This document shows, piece after piece, positions 43,117-44,989 of a stretch of 44,989 bases of DNA (positions are counted from its first letter, which is position 1; each line of letters begins with the position of its first letter). The notes beneath the pieces are model-generated. The model saw nothing but the letters and a program-made list of their open reading frames with translations, was not told the DNA's origin and did no database searches. The stretch is from Myxococcota bacterium (lineage in GTDB: Bacteria; Myxococcota_A; UBA9042; DTJE01), in assembly GCA_017994695.1 (NCBI GenBank), contig JAGOKF010000026.1:1-44989 (forward strand), read 5' to 3'. A program made the translations under genes and the position numbers.

Positions 43117-43587
43117 CTAGGCCAGTTGATCCGTGATCCGGTGCCATGCATTCCGGTACTTCTCAACCGCAGCGAGATCCTCCTGCCAACGAACCCAGGC
43201 AACCTTATCGACCCAGGTCTTGCACGAATTCGACAGATCCGTGGAAGGCACCACCCATACTTCTGGTTGGGAGTCGTGGCTCTTTCCTTTCAGGTCCACG
43301 AAGACGAAGAACAGCCCTTCGCTGTTGAGCTTCGCCGATCGAGGCCCCACCGCGAAGTCTATGTGGTGAGGCTTCTTCGCAGTGCCACGCCCCTTCTCCT
43401 TGATCCCCTTCTCCGCAGTCTTCACCTGGATCGGCACGGTTCGGCTTCCCGCGGCGTTGCTCACTAGGAGGTCGACCGTAGGCGATCCTGCCCTGGGCAT
43501 CGCCACGATGTAGCCCATCTGCGAGAGTCGGAACGCGACGTAGTATTCGCCTGCTGCGCCAACCTGCGAGCCATCCTTGCGGGCCAT
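43117..43587 (-). CDS. PD-(D/E)XK nuclease-like protein (hypothetical)
   Basis: A 156-residue protein with the layout of small PD-(D/E)XK nucleases of the archaeal Holliday-junction/DUF-type group. GAAGEYYVAFRLSQMGYIVA gives the N-terminal Glu14 helix, PTVDLLVS the Asp39, and PIQVKTA the Q54-x-K56. Spacing is right for a catalytic core. The C-terminal half (GLFFVFVDLKG, EVWVVPSTDLSN) is typical of these folds. Its substrate is unknown. The start at ATG 43587 precedes the conserved core by 9 residues; longer starts add no conserved sequence. First gene of a two-gene unit in the island, with moderate GC. Confidence 0.7.
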   Translation of the reverse strand: MARKDGSQVGAAGEYYVAFRLSQMGYIVAMPRAGSPTVDLLVSNAAGSRTVPIQVKTAEKGIKEKGRGTAKKPHHIDFAVGPRSAKLNSEGLFFVFVDLKGKSHDSQPEVWVVPSTDLSNSCKTWVDKVAWVRWQEDLAAVEKYRNAWHRITDQLA

Positions 43588-43780
43588 TCCAACCCCCTGA
43601 CCTGGTACCGCATCCCGTGGAACTCGAACAGTGCCCGCGGGATACCGCGAGGATCCCGCCATCGTGCCGCTCCGTCAAGACCGACTGCTCCTGACCCATC
43701 CCCTCATGTTGGGAGGGGGGATGAGGGTTCGGGGAGTGGTTTTCTGCTGGATATAACGTCTTGAAACAACGAGAAAATCC
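43588..43780. other. Non-coding gap with a GC hairpin before the IS4-type element
   Basis: No gene is evident. CATCCCCTC (43695-43703) and GAGGGGGGATG (43711-43721) can pair into a hairpin with a short loop. It may be a terminator for an unseen transcript or the left end of the IS4-type element, whose exact left boundary I cannot fix. Confidence 0.35.
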
Positions 43781-43809
43781 TTGACAAGGAGGGGCCGACA
43801 GCGGATAAT
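43781..43809 (+). promoter_or_regulatory. Strong sigma70-type promoter of the IS4-type transposase
   Basis: A perfect TTGACA (43781-43786) and GATAAT (43804-43809, one mismatch) are spaced by 17 bases, the best promoter match in the window. The start site should be near 43816, about 23 bases before the transposase ATG. Confidence 0.7.
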
Positions 43810-43835
43810 CTCTTTGTGGTTCTAAGGAGTTATCC
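43803..43835 (+). promoter_or_regulatory. Inverted repeat able to hide the transposase ribosome site in read-through RNA
   Basis: GGATAA (43803-43808) plus adjoining pyrimidines can pair with AAGGAG-TTATCC (43824-43835), covering the AAGGAG ribosome site. The left arm overlaps the -10 box and so is absent from RNA begun at about 43816. Only transcripts entering from outside would fold, a known device limiting transposase expression in other IS families. Confidence 0.55.
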
Positions 43836-43838
43836 AAG

Positions 43839-44948
43839 ATGTCGGCGAAGCGGATCGTAGCGTTTCTGGAGACGGTCTTCCAGGGGTTTCCCAAGAAGCG
43901 GCAGCAGACGTTGGCGGTGCTGGTGACGGCACTGGGGTCGGTGGGGAAGGTGGGAGTGGCCTCGCTGGGTCGGGCGATCCGTTCGCGTGTGGCCTTCAAG
44001 CACCGGATCAAGCAGGTGGACCGCTTTCTGAGCAACGAGAAGGTCCAGGTGTCGGAGTGGTGTCAGGCGCTGGTGGCGACGGTGATCGGGGAGCGTCGGT
44101 CGATCCGGATCGCGATCGACTGGACGAAGGTGGGGCCGTGGCCGGTCCTGGTGGCGTCGGTGGTGATCCAGCGTCGGGGCATCCCGGTGTACTGGGCCAC
44201 CTGGGTCTACCGCCGGCTGACCCGCAGCCAGAACGCCTTCGAGGAATCCTTCCTGACCGTGCTTCGCACGATGATTCCGAAAGAGGTGGAGGTCACGCTG
44301 CTCTTCGACCGGGGCTTTCGGCGGGTGTCGCTGGCCCGCCATCTGAAGAGACTGGGCTTCCACTTCGTGGTGCGGTGCTGCGGGGACACTCACGTCGAGG
44401 CGGAAGGCTGGCACGGAGCCCTGTGCGACCTGCCGCTGCCCCGAGGACGGCTGCGGGACATGGGCCGGGTCCGGGCGACGGTGGAACACCCCGAGGACGT
44501 GCGGCTGGTGGCCCTCTTCGACCACGGCCAGAAGGACGCCTGGTACCTCTTCACCGACCTGGACCTCCCGGCCCAACAGATCGTGCATCTCTACGGCCGC
44601 CGCTTCACCATCGAGGAGGTCTTCCGGGACAAGAAGAGCACCCGCTACGGATGGAGCCTCGGCGAATATCGTCTCAAGGACCGGCCCGACCGGCTGGACC
44701 GCCTGATCCTCGTGGTGGCATGTGCCTACTTCCTGGTCTGCCTCATCGGTCACCAGATCGAACGCAAAGGTCTCGACCGACTCTACAAGGCCAACACGGT
44801 CCGGACCCGGACCCACTCGGCCTTCCAGATGGGCTGGAAGGGACATGCCCTGGTCCGCTGGCTGTACCGCACCCGGTTCTTTGGACACAAGGTTGTAGTC
44901 ACGCGGCCTCCCGATCCCGCCAGGCCTTGCGTGCCTGCCTGGGGGTAA
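43839..44948 (+). CDS. IS4-family transposase with replaced C-terminal end
   Basis: The frame is 369 residues, a DDE transposase of the IS4 type. The first Asp is in IRIAIDWTKVGPW, the second in VTLLFDRGFRRVS, and the Y-(2)-R-(3)-E-(6)-K signature is YGRRFTIEEVFRDKKS. The body ends near RTRFFGHKV (about 44892). The final VVVTRPPDPARPCVPAWG is read from an IS3-type element on the other strand. Loss of the last residues may or may not remove activity, as the catalytic core is whole. AAGGAG precedes ATG 43839. Confidence 0.88.
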   Translation: MSAKRIVAFLETVFQGFPKKRQQTLAVLVTALGSVGKVGVASLGRAIRSRVAFKHRIKQVDRFLSNEKVQVSEWCQALVATVIGERRSIRIAIDWTKVGPWPVLVASVVIQRRGIPVYWATWVYRRLTRSQNAFEESFLTVLRTMIPKEVEVTLLFDRGFRRVSLARHLKRLGFHFVVRCCGDTHVEAEGWHGALCDLPLPRGRLRDMGRVRATVEHPEDVRLVALFDHGQKDAWYLFTDLDLPAQQIVHLYGRRFTIEEVFRDKKSTRYGWSLGEYRLKDRPDRLDRLILVVACAYFLVCLIGHQIERKGLDRLYKANTVRTRTHSAFQMGWKGHALVRWLYRTRFFGHKVVVTRPPDPARPCVPAWG

Positions 44949-44989
44949 GGAAACCGAGTTTCTCGATACGCCAGTGTTCGTTGTAGTCG
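44892..44989 (-). mobile_element. IS3-type element end, running off the window
   Basis: This 98-base segment holds the 3' end of an IS3-type transposase gene on the minus strand. It adjoins the IS4-type gene with no gap, so it inserted into, or recombined with, that element. The rest of the element lies beyond 44989. The junction is fixed only to within a few bases. Confidence 0.65.
44899..44988 (-). CDS. IS3-family transposase OrfB, C-terminal tail (partial)
   Basis: On the minus strand the codons read DYNEHWRIEKLGFLTPRQAR and then KAWRDREAA to a TGA at 44901-44899. The pattern YN.....LG.LTP is the usual C-terminal ending of IS3 OrfB transposases. The catalytic DDE part lies outside the window. 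This tail explains why the IS4-type frame ends in unrelated residues. Confidence 0.8.
   Translation of the reverse strand, partial: DYNEHWRIEKLGFLTPRQARKAWRDREAA

Noticed and set aside
43695-43721. CATCCCCTC hairpin as a CRISPR-like or ncRNA element
   Set aside because: A single short hairpin with no repeats; more likely a terminator or IS end.

Overview
The window is about 45 kb of very GC-rich bacterial DNA, with nearly all third codon positions G or C. It has tightly packed operons with many 4-base ATGA/GTGA stop/start overlaps. Several genes recall Myxococcota or other deltaproteobacterial-grade lineages: eukaryote-like Ser/Thr kinases with an N-terminal zinc-ribbon-like stretch, an S46 dipeptidyl-peptidase, a lipoprotein with a Gly/Asp/Pro-rich leader, OmpA-like and V4R proteins, and an alkyl-DHAP-synthase-like flavoprotein. 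This placement is inference; no rRNA or other phylogenetic marker is present except pheST.

Left part (1-13.2 kb). After the tail of an unidentified gene there is a minus-strand V4R sensor plus GGDEF diguanylate cyclase pair, then a plus-strand AGPS-like FAD oxidase. A long minus-strand run follows, reading from about 13.2 kb leftwards: pheS, pheT, a GT4 glycosyltransferase, a methyltransferase, a DUF2804 protein, a DHA2-type MFS exporter, an HD-domain protein and an extended SDR. The SDR gene is intact apart from one in-frame TAG.

Middle part (13.3-36.7 kb). A plus-strand operon carries the two subunits of a 3-oxoacid CoA-transferase, a CPBP-type membrane protein, ruvX, an ABC-2 exporter pair and an AmmeMemoRadiSam radical SAM enzyme. 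A minus-strand operon encodes IorA, IorB and an ADP-forming acyl-CoA synthetase. Together these could oxidise aryl-pyruvates to acyl-CoA and recover ATP, but this IorA lacks the usual C-terminal ferredoxin domain. Then come a methyltransferase, a GPH-type symporter, a large lipoprotein, a MITE-like element with GGGGACAGTCACC ends, a DPP7-like S46 peptidase and a cyclophilin. Two divergent Ser/Thr kinases follow, one fused to hemerythrin and one fused to PilZ, then an OmpA-like protein and EttA.

Right part (36.7-45 kb) is an accessory island of visibly lower GC and different codon use. It holds a PaeR7I/XhoI-type restriction-modification pair, an IS256-type element split by an IS481-type element, and a two-gene cassette. 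The cassette consists of a PD-(D/E)XK nuclease-like protein and a secreted or membrane protein with a defensin-like cysteine pattern and a zinc ribbon. The window ends with an IS4-type element whose 3' end is cut by an IS3-type element that runs off the window. The cassette and the hemerythrin-kinase are the least familiar elements here. No CRISPR array, tRNA or rRNA was seen.
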